From the NCBI GenBank assembly GCA_049296795.1, contig JBAQTC010000011.1:62001-126000 (forward strand): 64,000 nt of DNA, read 5' to 3'. The stretch is from CAXNKH01 sp049296795 (lineage in GTDB: Bacteria; Pseudomonadota; Gammaproteobacteria; Burkholderiales; Burkholderiaceae_C). Position numbers and translations under genes: made by a program. Shown piece after piece: positions 63,464 through 64,000 of the stretch (position 1 is the first letter of the stretch; each line of letters opens with the position of its first letter). The notes under the pieces are model-generated. The model was not told where the DNA came from. It saw only the letters and a list, made by a program, of their open reading frames with translations, and searched no databases.

Positions 63464-63473
63464 GTGTATACAC
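63464..63473. promoter_or_regulatory. Candidate GntR-family operator
   Basis: GTGTATACAC is a perfect 10-bp palindrome in the 63-bp spacer between the divergent uraH and gntR genes. The TGTATACA core matches the kind of site bound by FadR/FCD-type GntR regulators, so the adjacent regulator probably binds here and controls both directions. Confidence 0.65.
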
Positions 63474-63501
63474 ATTTAATAAATCCGGCTATCATGATCG
63501 C

Positions 63502-64000
63502 ATGGAGACCTCCACCAGCTTGATCGTCAGCACTTTAACCAAGGCCATCGTAGAACATCGGCTGAAGCCCGGAGCCAAGCTGTCTGAGCAAAAGTTGGCA
63601 GACCACTTCGACGTATCGCGCACCCTGGTACGCCAAGCTTTGTTCCAGCTCGCACAAAATCGATTGGTCCAACTGGAGCCGGCGCGCGGAGCTTTTGTAG
63701 CGACTCCGTCCGAGACCGAAGCCCGCCAAGTGTTCGCAGTGAGGCGCATGCTGGAGGCCGAAATGATCCGTGCCTTTGTACGCGAACTCACGCCTGCCAA
63801 ATTAAAGTCACTCAAAGCCCATATCAAACTGGAGCAATCCGCAGTCGCAGGTAGCGATGTGCCGGGGCGAACCGAATTGCTGGGCGACTTTCATGTGCAT
63901 ATTGCCAAACTCATGGGAAACGAAGTGCTGGCGCAACTGCTGGGTGAACTGATCTCACGCTGCGCCCTGATCACTTTGATGTACCAAAGTAGCGCTGCGG
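63502..64000 (+). CDS. GntR-family transcriptional regulator (FCD type), 3' end outside the window
   Basis: The frame from ATG 63502 stays open to the window edge (166 codons). The N-terminal winged helix contains KPGAKLSEQKLADHFDVSR and TLVRQALFQLAQNRLVQLEP, followed by RGAFVATPS. The helical FCD effector domain begins near residue 75 and has the metal-site pattern LLGDFHVHIAKLMGNEVL. It is divergent from uraH, so a role in urate or purine control is likely. Confidence 0.9.
   Translation, partial: METSTSLIVSTLTKAIVEHRLKPGAKLSEQKLADHFDVSRTLVRQALFQLAQNRLVQLEPARGAFVATPSETEARQVFAVRRMLEAEMIRAFVRELTPAKLKSLKAHIKLEQSAVAGSDVPGRTELLGDFHVHIAKLMGNEVLAQLLGELISRCALITLMYQSSAA

Overview
The window looks like chromosomal DNA of a betaproteobacterium of the order Burkholderiales, most likely the family Comamonadaceae (Rhodoferax/Polaromonas-like). 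This is inferred from five Bug-type periplasmic receptors, moderately high GC, the prfB-pepN-fbp order and the style of the protein sequences. No species can be named from the sequence alone. About 90 % is coding. There is no rRNA, CRISPR array, phage or recognisable transposase gene.

Layout. 1-457 is a dispersed repeat. 486-12776 is mostly housekeeping: plsY, a Tas-type aldo/keto reductase, an acyl-CoA synthetase, an alpha/beta hydrolase, prfB with its programmed frameshift, pepN, fbp, a ModA-like protein without signal peptide, tRNA-Thr(CGT), and a phosphoethanolamine transferase gene broken by one in-frame stop. 12861-16086 holds two orphan Bug receptors and an iron-dependent alcohol dehydrogenase. 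16133-27839 is a long minus-strand catabolic block: cupin, FAH-family hydrolase, Bug receptor, Asp/Glu/hydantoin racemase, a five-gene peptide-type ABC transporter, an amidase and an N-carbamoyl-amino-acid hydrolase. Its last gene ends inside a 185-bp MITE-like element. 27960-37433 is mixed: DUF1439-like protein, hydrolase, membrane/spermidine-synthase fusion, lipoprotein, CNNM/CorC protein, apaH, rhlE, pcp and an ornithine-cyclodeaminase relative, with REP-like palindromes in the gene junctions.

37450-50015 is a purine salvage and catabolism region. A LysR gene is translationally coupled to a BMP-type (nucleoside/purine) ABC transporter, followed by adenine deaminase, guanine deaminase and dcd. 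xdhAB runs divergently. Adenine and guanine would be deaminated to hypoxanthine and xanthine and oxidised to urate by XdhAB. PuuD and UraH (61069-63438) would then take urate to 5-hydroxyisourate and OHCU, with XdhC maturing XdhAB. A GntR regulator diverges from uraH at the right edge.

The purine genes are split by a block (51.8-60.6 kb) carrying an indolepyruvate:ferredoxin oxidoreductase operon and a tartrate/glycerate operon (ttuC, Bug receptor, ttuD). Two same-orientation copies of the roughly 0.4-kb dispersed repeat flank this block. A third copy lies inverted at the left edge. The repeat has a nested inverted-repeat architecture that I do not recognise, and it is the least explained structure in the window.
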